DNA from: Candidatus Methylobacter oryzae
Lineage (GTDB): Bacteria; Pseudomonadota; Gammaproteobacteria; Methylococcales; Methylomonadaceae
Direction of reading: 5' to 3'
NCBI RefSeq assembly: GCF_003994235.2
Contig: NZ_RYFG02000114.1
Coordinates: 35,592-99,591, forward strand
DNA: 64,000 nt
In this document: positions 15,757-24,028 of the stretch, in pieces
Position numbering within the stretch: position 1 is the stretch's first letter
How the letters are laid out: every line of letters starts with the position of its first letter
The notes under the pieces: generated by a model
Databases searched by the model: none
What the model was told of the DNA's origin: nothing
Seen by the model: the letters and a program-made list of their open reading frames with translations, nothing else
Made by a program: the position numbers and the translations under genes

Positions 15757-16347
15757 ATGGTAGAAATATCAAATTTTAATAGCCTATGGGAAATAGCATT
15801 TGCTACGAATGCTATTTTTGTATACTTCGACCTCCTCCCTGTTCTTGAAAGTAAATTTAAAGGCACTCAAGCATTGGGGGTAAAGTTTATTAGTCTCGTT
15901 GTGCCAGAAAAAGATCTTGAATATATAAACGCTTATGGGTGGAGGAGCATTCTTTTTGGATATACAGTATGGGTTTCAAGATTAAAGTCTTTATCGGTAA
16001 TAAATTCTATAATTTCTATATTTTTAGTAGTTTTAGCTGGTTATAGTCCTGATCTGGATCTCGGGTTTACCAACATATTAATTATCATAGTATTATTTTT
16101 CCCAGTTATATTTATTCCTGCAATTGTTGTGTATGGATTACCAATGTATAAACTGAAATGTATTGAAGAAGCTGTATATTTAGCACTTGAAAGAGATAAT
16201 TTAGAACCTGCTATTAAAGAAGTAAGAATAAGAAAAAATAGAATAACTATTGAATTTATAAAGCTAACAACGTTTCCTGTCTTATTCTATTTAATTAGAG
16301 ATAAAAGGCTTACAATTAAAGAAGTATTAGAGGAATTTAATCAATAA
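15757..16347 (+). CDS. Cassette gene 3: small multi-pass membrane protein, unknown function
   Basis: A 196-residue protein with AT-rich codons, beginning 17 bp after the GTTAGCC core, with AAGGA six bases before the ATG. Hydrophobic stretches lie near residues 8-28, 88-105 and 110-140, and the C-terminal third is charged and probably cytoplasmic. I do not recognise the family. The stop is followed two bases later by GGCTAAC, a third recombination core. Confidence 0.7.
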   Translation: MVEISNFNSLWEIAFATNAIFVYFDLLPVLESKFKGTQALGVKFISLVVPEKDLEYINAYGWRSILFGYTVWVSRLKSLSVINSIISIFLVVLAGYSPDLDLGFTNILIIIVLFFPVIFIPAIVVYGLPMYKLKCIEEAVYLALERDNLEPAIKEVRIRKNRITIEFIKLTTFPVLFYLIRDKRLTIKEVLEEFNQ

Positions 16348-16349
16348 AT

Positions 16350-16460
16350 GGCTAACAAAAAATTCCAGCTCTGTAGGGTACGCACCGCATACCTTTTCGC
16401 ACTTAATTCACAGTACCGTAGATTGGGCTAACGCCAAAAAGCCCAACAAAGCAACGCCGC
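16350..16460 (+). mobile_element. Partial attC-like core followed by GTAGGG / TTGGGCT repeats
   Basis: GGCTAAC at 16350-16356 is the complement of the GTTAGCC core, followed by AAAAAATTCCAGC, like a left half of attC. The right half is missing; instead CTGTAGGGTACGCACCGCAT and the hairpin TTGGGCT-N10-AGCCCAA (about 16425-16450) follow. A closely related block lies at 18185-18282, so the deaminase gene is bracketed by two copies. Confidence 0.55.
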
Positions 16461-16556
16461 TAAGTATTGCCCCTTGACTACACACTTAATAAACAAACAG
16501 ATCGATAAAATATAAAAAACAAAAAATCCTCCTTTTTCCCAAGGCAAACAGCAAAA

Positions 16557-18140
16557 ATGACAACCCAGCCCCCTTCCCGCACCGTAAAACTTCTTTTATT
16601 AACCTACATTTTCCTACTAACAGGATGCAGCAAAAACTTAGATATAGCCCCCGCTGCCGAAAAGATCGCCAACCAACCGCCCGTAACCTCAAACGCTGCC
16701 GCAACGAGCAATTATTACAACGAGTTAATTGCCGGAACCACGCCTAAAATCGCGGACCTGACTTTATTTACCAATATGCTGCCCAAAGGCGGCGACCTGC
16801 ATCATCATTATTCAGGCGCGATCTATGCGGAAACTTATTTGGATTGGCTCGATAAAACACAAAGCTGTATTTGCAGCGGCAACGAATGTAAAAGCAAAAC
16901 CGATCCGGAGCCCATCCCTAAATTCGGGATTGTGAAAAATCCGCCGTCCGGTACTTGCATCAGTGCGCAAGAGCTCAGGACAAACAAAAAATATACGGCT
17001 TTCTACCGGGACCTGCTCAAACGCTGGTCGGATAAAGACTTCGGCAATCACGTTCATGAACAAAACGCTCCCGATCAACAGTTCTTCGATACTTTCGCTT
17101 TCTTTGGCCCGGTTTCGGACTATTCCTATCGCGAAGGTTTGCAGTCTTTAAAAGAACGGGCCGTCGCTGAAAATGTTTTATACCTGGAGACCATGCTGAA
17201 AAGCGCTCCCACCCTCGAAAACCCGGACTTAGCGAAAAAACTCAATGCCTTAAACGCCAATTCGGCAGACCGGCAGGTAGAAGAAGCGCTGAGCCTCTAC
17301 TTTGATTTCATGGCCGCTAGCGCCGACGCGAAAGCCGCAATCGACAAATACGTCGGCGCTCACCAGGAGGCCGTTGCCGGCATCGACGGCGCCGGCTTCA
17401 AACTGCGCTTCCAGGCTTACGTTTCCCGCAACAGCAGCCCGGCCAAGGTGTTTTCCGGTTTGTATTCGTCTTTTAGTGCGGCGAAACAAAACAGTCTGAT
17501 TGTTGGCGTCAATATGGTCGGACCGGAAAACGGCTATGTGGCGATGCGCGATTACAGCCTGCATATGAAAATGCTGCGTTTTTTGAGACAGCGTTTTCCC
17601 GAGGTTAAGCTTGCCCTGCATGCAGGGGAATTAGTGTTAGGCATGGTACCGCCTGAAGGCTTAAAGCATCATATCAACGAGGCGGTACAAGTTGCGGGCG
17701 CGGACCGCATTGGGCACGGCGTTGATATTACGCATGAAAGCAATGCTTACGAACTGCTGACAGCGATGAAGCAACGCAACGCCGCTGTGGAGATCAACCT
17801 GAGCAGCAATGCTTTCATTCTAGGGGTCAAGGATGAAGTCCACCCACTGCAACTGTATCGGCAATACGCGGTACCGTTTGTCATTGCCACCGACGATGCC
17901 GGCGTATCTCGCAATAATTTGAGCCATGAATACCTGCTGTTTGCAAGCCGCTACAAACCGTCCTACGGAGAACTGAAAACCGTGGTGTACAACAGTATTC
18001 ATCACTCTTTTTTGAATGAAGATCAGAAGCGCGAAGAGTTTCGGGAATTAGATAGACGCTTCGCTGCTTTCGAGGAAAAAATCTCAACCATGGCGCGTTC
18101 ACGCAAAACATATACGGCTGTTGCCGGGCCGGGCATCTGA
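16557..18140 (+). CDS. Lipoprotein adenosine deaminase-like metallohydrolase
   Basis: A 527-residue protein. The signal peptide ends in a lipobox (LLTGC, Cys24), so it is predicted to be anchored in the cell envelope, not cytoplasmic. The adenosine/AMP deaminase TIM-barrel motifs are complete: GGDLHHHYSGAIY near residue 80 (HxH zinc ligands), LHAGE near 353 (His ligand and catalytic Glu), DRIGHG near 384 and VIATDDAG near 443 (catalytic Asp). It would convert extracellular adenosine, or a related purine, to inosine. An insert with four Cys (residues about 100-142) after the HxH is unusual and may be disulphide-bonded. The ATG lacks a strong ribosome site. Substrate is inferred from family. 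Confidence 0.85.
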   Translation: MTTQPPSRTVKLLLLTYIFLLTGCSKNLDIAPAAEKIANQPPVTSNAAATSNYYNELIAGTTPKIADLTLFTNMLPKGGDLHHHYSGAIYAETYLDWLDKTQSCICSGNECKSKTDPEPIPKFGIVKNPPSGTCISAQELRTNKKYTAFYRDLLKRWSDKDFGNHVHEQNAPDQQFFDTFAFFGPVSDYSYREGLQSLKERAVAENVLYLETMLKSAPTLENPDLAKKLNALNANSADRQVEEALSLYFDFMAASADAKAAIDKYVGAHQEAVAGIDGAGFKLRFQAYVSRNSSPAKVFSGLYSSFSAAKQNSLIVGVNMVGPENGYVAMRDYSLHMKMLRFLRQRFPEVKLALHAGELVLGMVPPEGLKHHINEAVQVAGADRIGHGVDITHESNAYELLTAMKQRNAAVEINLSSNAFILGVKDEVHPLQLYRQYAVPFVIATDDAGVSRNNLSHEYLLFASRYKPSYGELKTVVYNSIHHSFLNEDQKREEFRELDRRFAAFEEKISTMARSRKTYTAVAGPGI

Positions 18141-18184
18141 GCTTTCGGTGGCAGGGTCAGTTTCACTACGCTCGGTTGCCTGTT

Positions 18185-18282
18185 TAAATCAAGTCAGGTG
18201 TAGTACCGCTTACCTTTGCGAATTTAATTCATAGTGTCGTATGGATTGGGCTAAATGCAATAAAGTCCAATCTACGGCACTT
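18185..18282. repeat. Dispersed repeat with TTGGGCT hairpin
   Basis: Contains TACCGCTTACC, GCGAATTTAATTCATAGTG and GATTGGGCTAAATGC with AAAGTCCAATC, parallel to 16373-16460. It lies between the end of the deaminase gene and the convergent toxin gene and may end transcription for both. Confidence 0.65.
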
Positions 18283-18285
18283 AAT

Positions 18286-18582
18286 TTAATAATGATAACG
18301 ACAGGACACGATATAAATATTTCCGTCATCCGGTAGATAAATTAAACGGTGTTCGCTGGTGATTCTCCTGGACCAATACCCCGTCAGGTCCCCTTTAAGC
18401 GGTTCCGGCTTGCCTGTTCCTTTGAAAGGGTTCCGTCGGCACTCTTCAATGAGATTGTTAATTTCATTGACTATTTTTTGATCTTCTTTCTGCCACGAAA
18501 GATAATCATCCCAAGCAATCGGCGTCCATGATAATTGGGCGCTCTTAACTTGCTGTTTGTTTTTGCTCTTCTTGTTCTTCAT
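18286..18582 (-). CDS. yoeB: YoeB/Txe-family toxin (type II mRNA endonuclease)
   Basis: A 98-residue protein taken from ATG 18582 (MKNKKSKNKQQ). The core matches YoeB closely: WDDYLSWQKEDQKIVNEINNL, RNPFKGTGKPEPLKGDLTGY, WSRRITSEHRLIY and the C-terminal YIVSCRYHY, with the Glu, Arg and His residues of the RelE-fold ribonuclease. It cleaves mRNA at the ribosome in this family. It overlaps the 3' end of the antitoxin gene by 38 bp in another frame. A longer N-terminus starting at 18630 is possible but would overlap more. Confidence 0.9.
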   Translation of the reverse strand: MKNKKSKNKQQVKSAQLSWTPIAWDDYLSWQKEDQKIVNEINNLIEECRRNPFKGTGKPEPLKGDLTGYWSRRITSEHRLIYLPDDGNIYIVSCRYHY

Positions 18583-18832
18583 TGCGTATAAGCTCTCGTT
18601 TTTGAGTCTTACCTGCTTTAAGTTGAGCAATAGATTCCATTAAACGGCTGGCGTTATTCGCTGAACTGAGGAGATACATTGTTTCCTCAATGCTATTAAA
18701 ATCAGCCAAAGACAACATCACGACGTGTTCGCCATTTACACGGGTAACAACGGTCGGGACGTGATCTTTGCAAACGTCGTCCATCACTGTCTTCAAGCTG
18801 GCTCGTGCCTCGCTAAAAGTTAATATATTCAT
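18545..18832 (-). CDS. yefM: YefM/Phd-family antitoxin
   Basis: A 95-residue protein from ATG 18832 (MNILTFSEARASLKTVMDDV), the usual start of YefM antitoxins: an N-terminal DNA-binding dimer domain (residues 1-60, with VVTRVNGEHVVMLSLADFNSI) and a C-terminal disordered tail that covers the toxin. It neutralises the YoeB toxin encoded next and represses the operon. The tail is rich in Glu/Gln/Lys. Confidence 0.9.
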   Translation of the reverse strand: MNILTFSEARASLKTVMDDVCKDHVPTVVTRVNGEHVVMLSLADFNSIEETMYLLSSANNASRLMESIAQLKAGKTQKRELIRNEEQEEQKQTAS

Positions 18833-18856
18833 AATTATTGTCTCTGATCTCGTGTA

Positions 18857-18867
18857 TGTATGATACA
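18857..18867. promoter_or_regulatory. TGTAT-G-ATACA palindrome upstream of the antitoxin start
   Basis: Perfect 5-base inverted repeat 25 bp upstream of the antitoxin ATG. It may be a secondary operator; the more convincing one is at 18986-19003. Confidence 0.35.
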
Positions 18868-18935
18868 GCTCACTCACGGATAATCTTATCGTTCAACAGT
18901 GAACACTTAGGACTGGATGAAAGTTGTGGATATGA

Positions 18936-19003
18936 CTACATGTTTACCTCCTGTTTGTTTTTTATAACGTCGAACGCAAATTAATTGTACAACATCCTGT
19001 ACA
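18936..19003 (-). promoter_or_regulatory. YefM-YoeB-type operator/promoter with a start-stop codon pair in the leader
   Basis: Two TGTACA hexamers at 18986-18991 and 18998-19003 have centres 12 bp apart, the spacing known for the E. coli yefM-yoeB operator. On the minus strand TTGTAC overlaps this site and TTATAA follows about 19 bases on, giving a plausible promoter. Downstream at 18936-18952 the leader carries AGGAGG, five bases, then ATG directly followed by TAG. The ATG-TAG pair is out of frame with the antitoxin. Confidence 0.6.
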
Positions 19004-19127
19004 TATTGGCTAGATGCAAAAAATAACCAAGTACATATTTGGCAGAGCCGTAGGTTGTTCTGAGGAACGAAGCCCAACACTTAACTGTTGCTGGACAGCC
19101 CAACGTAAACACATACACTATCAGGCA

Positions 19128-22100
19128 TCATTCCCGCGTCAACCGCCGATACTCGTCCATCGTCAACACATAAACCGGACTTGCCGACAACGGTATCTCG
19201 GTATTTCCCAAACCATCTAGCGACAACGCCCTGACCTGTCCGACCACGTCCACCAGCACCCAGGATTTGCCCGGATCGAGCCGTAACGGCGCATTGACGC
19301 TTTGCCGGTCGGTCCGCCAGGCCATCAGCGTATCGCCGAAATAAGCGGCCTGGATATTGGTATCCTTGGTGTCGAAAGCTCGGTACGGCAAGCCGTCGAT
19401 TAGCGCGCTCGCGGTATACAGCGCCGCCTCGCCGGGTTTGTGGCCCATCGAATAATCCCAAATCCGGCCGTAAGCCAAGTCGTATTCATGGCCTATACAA
19501 AACGTGATTCCCAAATAATCGCTACGGCTGTTGACCCAGGCGATCATTTTAGCGACCTGCTCGGCCTGCCAGCGGCGGCCGGTCAAACCGTGCATCGCTT
19601 TCGCGCCGGTTTCGCCGAGCCAGAACGGCAAGCTGTTGTTCTTGCCCAAGCTTGCGTAAACAGCCAGTACGCCGCGCTCGTCCTCGCTTGCGCCATTGCC
19701 TATCGGGCCGCCGAAATACGGCTCTTTCTGCGGATAAGCATGCACATCCCAGGCGTCCTGGTAACGATCCAGGCCCAGTTGCAACACCTGCTTGAACCAA
19801 TCCCCCTCGCCAGGCCTCACCAAGCTGCCGCCGACATAGTGCGCATCGCCGCGCTGCTTGTGCGCCTGTTCGTATTCCCACTTCGCGCGTTGCACCCAAT
19901 GCGCAGGCTCGCGCAGTTTTTGCCATTCCGGCTCGTTACGAATATCGATCTCGTTGGTCGCTTTAAAGTAACGGGTAAACGCGGATGCGGCATTGATAAA
20001 GCTCTGGCCGTCGGCCTGATTGTCGTTGAGCCATGAGCTGTCGCCCGAAGAATCCGCAAACAAAACCAAGCCCAATTGTTTCGCCTGTTCCCACTTGGCC
20101 TTATACTGCGGATCGAATCCCGGATAGCTGCCGTAGCTCCTGAAAATACCGGTCCGTTCCAGCCAGGAGAAATAGCCGCCTTGCTGCATAAAACTGTTGT
20201 CGCCGTCGGCCAGCGCGTAATAATCGTTGTTCCATAATTTCTTCTTGTCCAGCCGCTGTTTTTGCTCGGCAACGCCGCGCACGACCGAGACGCCGTCGGC
20301 CGGATAGTTCATGATCAAGCGGCCGTCGGGCGTATATAGCGACATATAAACCGCGTAGTAACCGGGCTCGCTGACCTTGCCGAAATCCGCTTCGACCTCG
20401 CCCGGAAACACGCCGTCTATGTCCTTCGCTGCAACCTCGTTACCGCTGTAATCGACCACGCGCAGCCGCAATTTTGCCGAAAAGCGCGGCAACGGCGCCG
20501 GCAGGCTGGTTTCCTCCAAAATAGGATGCCAACGCATATCAACATGCAGCTTAATTTGATCGCCCGTACGCGGCAGATTGGCCGGCGCATCGGTGAACAC
20601 CAGCGGCCGCAGCTTCGCGGCGATTTTGTTTAGCGCCAAATCGGCTTCGGGATCGGTCAACTGCGTTTTGATCGATTCCAGCGGTTTGCCGGCCGGGTCG
20701 GTGAATAGACCTGCAAAATAAAACCGTTGATTTTGTTCATGCTGCATGACCAGTTTGACCAGCAGGCTGTGCCAGCCTTTCGACAGGTTCAATGTTGCCA
20801 GTTGCGGCGCTTCGCTCCGCTCGGCCCAGGCAGCCGCTTTCAGGCCTTCGGTGGTCAGGCCCTGCAACAGTTTGGTGATTTGTGCGCCGGTCGATATTGA
20901 AAAGCCGGCCGGTGGATTCGAATCGTCGGCCAGTTTAAACGGCTGCCCATCCAGCCAGCCGCCGGTTTTAATGCCGGATTGTTTCAGGTGCAACAGCGCC
21001 TGCTTGGGCTGGTCGACATACAGATATAACTGGGCATAAGCGCTGCCGCGCGACCAACCGTAGGAGTGCATCGTGTTGGGCTCGATGTCCGTCGTGCCGT
21101 CGGCTTGCGTCGGCTCGACGCGCCAAGCACGCATTTGCCCGCCCGCCATTTGCAAGCTCAGGTAAGGCTGCTCCGGATTCGGGCGCAGCACGGTTTCGCT
21201 GTCCACGCCGAAAATCGACATTCCCGCCAAACCGTCCTGCAAACCGCCGACCAGCCAGGCATCCGGCATGCCGGCCCGTAGAGGCTTCGAAGCATCGGCC
21301 TGCCCCGCCGCTATCGGCATGGGCATGCTGTCAAAAGCGGCAGGGTCGGCCAGGAACGCGGCCACATCGCGCTCGCTGTTCGGCTGGCTTAACATGCCCA
21401 AGATGTCGTAATGATCGTCGGTTATCAATGCGGTAGGCAGCACCGAAAGATTCAGGCTGCGCGCCAACGCCTCGGCTTCCGGCCCTATTAGATAAGATAC
21501 CGGCAGCTTGTCGTAACTGGCTCGAGCCGCATCGGAAGCCAGGCCGCTAAACAAAACGTCGCCTTTTCCGCCTTTGCCGTCGAGCACGTACAAGCGCCGG
21601 TCTGCATTGGGCACGTTCTTGGTCAGCGCCAAAAAGCGGTTTCTGGCCTGGGCTTGCGCGGCCGTCATCCAGTCGCCCAAAGGCGTTTCCAGCTTCAACA
21701 GGAAAGCGTCGAAGACTTTGGCCCCATCGGCCTTGCCGGTATTATCGATTTCCAGCCAGCGGTCGCCCGGCAATACGGTGACCGTCGTTGCGGCTTGCAG
21801 CCACTGATATTCCCAAGGCGTGGTGTTGGTCAGCGCAAAATCGCCTCGCGCCGCCAGTTCGTCCGTCTTGAGTCCGGCCTTGACGGTGAAATCCTGCTTA
21901 ACCTGCGAAACTTCGCCGCCGCTTTTATAACGGGCGTAAACGCGGTACTGTCCCGGAATAATCGCCGGGTTCAGCTCAAAACGAAAATTCGCGCCCCAGT
22001 CGCCGAAGCCCTGATGAAAAACCTGGACTTCGTCTTTCTCGGTCAGCAGCGATTGGGCATCGTGTCCGGCAACGGCCGTACCGAGCAGGACTTGCAGGCT

Positions 22101-22763
22101 CGGATCTTTCTCCAACGTTGAAAATGCCGGCGCGCTGCCCAAGTCCAGCAGCACCAACGGCTGCTCAGCCGTACCGGCAGCCGGCAGTGCCGACAACGGC
22201 GATGCGAACAGGAAAGCGTCGAAAACCTTCGCATCGTGTCCTGCCCCGCTGTCGCGCACTTCAATGACAGCGTCGTCGGCTTTAAGATTGACCGGCGCTT
22301 CGGCGGCAACCCAGGCATAGTCCCAGCCTTTGGGTTTGATCGATACGATGCCGCGCAGCTCCAGCCGTGACGCATCCGGCCCGGCCCAAATTTCGAAAGA
22401 CTGCACGCAAACACTAGGATCGCCGCCCTGGCGCCAACGCGCCCAGAAAATGTAGGGTTTGTCCGCAAAACCGGGATTGATATTGAAGCGGAAGCTAACT
22501 TTCCAGCTGCCGAATCCGGGATGCAGCGAAATGATTTCATCCTTATCGATCTGGATCGAGGTGTCGCCCTCGTGGCCGGACACATCGCCGACGAACACCC
22601 TCACGGTCTTATCGCTAACACCGGCCGACGGCGGCGCACTGCCCAATTCCAGTAACAGCGCTGGGCGTTCAGTTGTGCTTTGTACCGGCAAGCCGTCAAG
22701 CGCGGCGGCGTTGGAGGCAAACGCCGCCTGTAGGATAAGGATGAATAAAATCAATGGTTTCAT
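19128..22763 (-). CDS. Large secreted glycoside-hydrolase-like protein (clan A TIM barrel)
   Basis: A 1211-residue protein with a clear signal peptide (MKPLILFILILQAAFASNAA). The first part holds two similar beta-rich domains of about 160 residues (LLELGSAPPSAG... and LLDLGSAPAFST..., each ending KVFDAFLF/KVFDAFLL), then a further beta-rich part. The C-terminal third has a TIM-barrel glycosidase pattern: EIDIRNEPEWQK near residue 938 gives the NEP acid/base, and FWLGETGAK near 1048 the nucleophile Glu, as in GH39/GH5-type enzymes. It is predicted to act on polysaccharide outside the cytoplasm. No neighbouring sugar operon is present, so the substrate is unknown. Confidence 0.7.
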   Translation of the reverse strand: MKPLILFILILQAAFASNAAALDGLPVQSTTERPALLLELGSAPPSAGVSDKTVRVFVGDVSGHEGDTSIQIDKDEIISLHPGFGSWKVSFRFNINPGFADKPYIFWARWRQGGDPSVCVQSFEIWAGPDASRLELRGIVSIKPKGWDYAWVAAEAPVNLKADDAVIEVRDSGAGHDAKVFDAFLFASPLSALPAAGTAEQPLVLLDLGSAPAFSTLEKDPSLQVLLGTAVAGHDAQSLLTEKDEVQVFHQGFGDWGANFRFELNPAIIPGQYRVYARYKSGGEVSQVKQDFTVKAGLKTDELAARGDFALTNTTPWEYQWLQAATTVTVLPGDRWLEIDNTGKADGAKVFDAFLLKLETPLGDWMTAAQAQARNRFLALTKNVPNADRRLYVLDGKGGKGDVLFSGLASDAARASYDKLPVSYLIGPEAEALARSLNLSVLPTALITDDHYDILGMLSQPNSERDVAAFLADPAAFDSMPMPIAAGQADASKPLRAGMPDAWLVGGLQDGLAGMSIFGVDSETVLRPNPEQPYLSLQMAGGQMRAWRVEPTQADGTTDIEPNTMHSYGWSRGSAYAQLYLYVDQPKQALLHLKQSGIKTGGWLDGQPFKLADDSNPPAGFSISTGAQITKLLQGLTTEGLKAAAWAERSEAPQLATLNLSKGWHSLLVKLVMQHEQNQRFYFAGLFTDPAGKPLESIKTQLTDPEADLALNKIAAKLRPLVFTDAPANLPRTGDQIKLHVDMRWHPILEETSLPAPLPRFSAKLRLRVVDYSGNEVAAKDIDGVFPGEVEADFGKVSEPGYYAVYMSLYTPDGRLIMNYPADGVSVVRGVAEQKQRLDKKKLWNNDYYALADGDNSFMQQGGYFSWLERTGIFRSYGSYPGFDPQYKAKWEQAKQLGLVLFADSSGDSSWLNDNQADGQSFINAASAFTRYFKATNEIDIRNEPEWQKLREPAHWVQRAKWEYEQAHKQRGDAHYVGGSLVRPGEGDWFKQVLQLGLDRYQDAWDVHAYPQKEPYFGGPIGNGASEDERGVLAVYASLGKNNSLPFWLGETGAKAMHGLTGRRWQAEQVAKMIAWVNSRSDYLGITFCIGHEYDLAYGRIWDYSMGHKPGEAALYTASALIDGLPYRAFDTKDTNIQAAYFGDTLMAWRTDRQSVNAPLRLDPGKSWVLVDVVGQVRALSLDGLGNTEIPLSASPVYVLTMDEYRRLTRE

Positions 22764-22869
22764 GATCGATCAAGACGGCAGTTTGAAGAATGCCGACTAT
22801 GATAGATCAGCGCTGGCGGGGACTGGACGGTTTTAATGTAATCCTAATTTTCGATCAAAACTGCGAATC

Positions 22870-22902
22870 AGACCTTCCAGGTTTTAAAAACCTGGAAGGT
22901 CT
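22870..22902. repeat. 33-bp palindrome, copy 2
   Basis: 16-base arms around a central A. It sits 10 bp after the stop codon of the 298-residue protein gene. Flank TACCGGCCT resembles the TATCGGCCTG flank of copies 4 and 5. Confidence 0.95.
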
Positions 22903-22912
22903 CCCTACCGGC

Positions 22913-23809
22913 CTATTGCGTAGCGCATCCATCATTCATGCTTAACGCCTCTACCGTCATCCGGCCGCGCAATGAACGTAAATAGTCCAAGACGCGGGCC
23001 TGACGCCACTGGGCGTTGGCGTGGCAGCGCGCGGCCCGTGCACGCTGACAGGCGATGATAGCCTCATCGCGGTGCCGGTCCGTCCAAGGCTGTAGATCGT
23101 CCGGTGTCCGAGCCAGCACCGTACGCGCCACATCCGTCGGGGGCGTTGGGCCTTCCCGCAGCCACGCTTCGGCCTGCGTAAAACCATCGCGACACATCAG
23201 CGCGATCATATAATCGCAGGCCGATTGCAAACCGGGCTGTAGCCGGCCGGGGCTGGCTGACACCATGGGCAGCAACGGCGCCAGCGTGGGTAAAAGGTGG
23301 TTGGCATAAATACTCGCGCCCCAGTAGCGCTCGGCCGTCTGGCGGAAGTGGACCAGGTCGCGCACGGCCAACAAGCCGCTGGCTTCGATCGGCAGGATCT
23401 CCACCTGGGGTTTGCTCACCTCGACAGTGTCGTTGGAAACATCAATGTACAAACCGCCAATTTGTAGTGCATTTTGAAAGTACTGCTCGCGCAGCACGCC
23501 CCATACCGTGCGCACGATGCCCCCTTGGTTCATGAAATTGTGCAGCGCATGCTCGATCGGCGCAACCGGCTGGCGCAGGCGTAGCGCGAGCAGCGCATGC
23601 AGCTCTCGTGTAATCTCCTCGCAACGTCCGTAAGGATAGTCCTTACCGGCGGCGGCAGGGAGCTTGGGCGACAGCACCGTATCGACCTGCGCCCGCAGAC
23701 CCAGAAAATAAGCCATCAGCGCTTCTGTATGCCCTGCCAGGTAGGATTGGGTCAGCGCATGCTGCCGGGCATCAACGGGTGCGATTTGTTGAGGAAGTAA
23801 GGCCATCAT
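22913..23809 (-). CDS. Unrecognised 298-residue protein
   Basis: Cytoplasmic, mostly helical, no signal peptide or membrane segment, start at ATG 23809 or the next codon, also ATG. A conserved-looking stretch PYGRCEEITRELHAL near residue 75 and GGLYIDVSNDTVEVSKP near 137 could be diagnostic, but I do not know the family. The C-terminus is rich in Arg and Ala. It is encoded between the giant RTX-type gene and the glycosidase-like gene on the same strand, each boundary marked by a 33-bp palindrome, so it is probably a separate transcript end. Confidence 0.65.
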   Translation of the reverse strand: MMALLPQQIAPVDARQHALTQSYLAGHTEALMAYFLGLRAQVDTVLSPKLPAAAGKDYPYGRCEEITRELHALLALRLRQPVAPIEHALHNFMNQGGIVRTVWGVLREQYFQNALQIGGLYIDVSNDTVEVSKPQVEILPIEASGLLAVRDLVHFRQTAERYWGASIYANHLLPTLAPLLPMVSASPGRLQPGLQSACDYMIALMCRDGFTQAEAWLREGPTPPTDVARTVLARTPDDLQPWTDRHRDEAIIACQRARAARCHANAQWRQARVLDYLRSLRGRMTVEALSMNDGCATQ

Positions 23810-23980
23810 TGTATTGACGCATTATCACGAAATAAAAGTCTCTGTACGGGATAAGAACTCGTTTAATTTAGCCAGCTCGGAAATTTCCAGCTTCAACATT
23901 TAAGCCGTTAAGTACAGAACCTTCCCTTTTTTTACTGGAGCCGCTCCCGGCAGCTACAGCACTTCTGACTTACATGGAAC

Positions 23981-24013
23981 AGACCTTCCAGGTTTTCAAA
24001 ACCTGGAAGGTCT
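23981..24013. repeat. 33-bp palindrome, copy 3
   Basis: Perfect inverted repeat around a central C. It sits 15 bp after the stop codon of the giant RTX-type gene; probable terminator or 3'-end stabiliser. Confidence 0.95.
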
Positions 24014-24028
24014 ACCTGCCACCTGCCT

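Noticed and set aside
16557..18140. A RADAR-type defence system (adenosine deaminase plus ATPase).
   Set aside because: The deaminase has a lipoprotein signal and no adjacent RdrA-like ATPase gene, so it does not fit.
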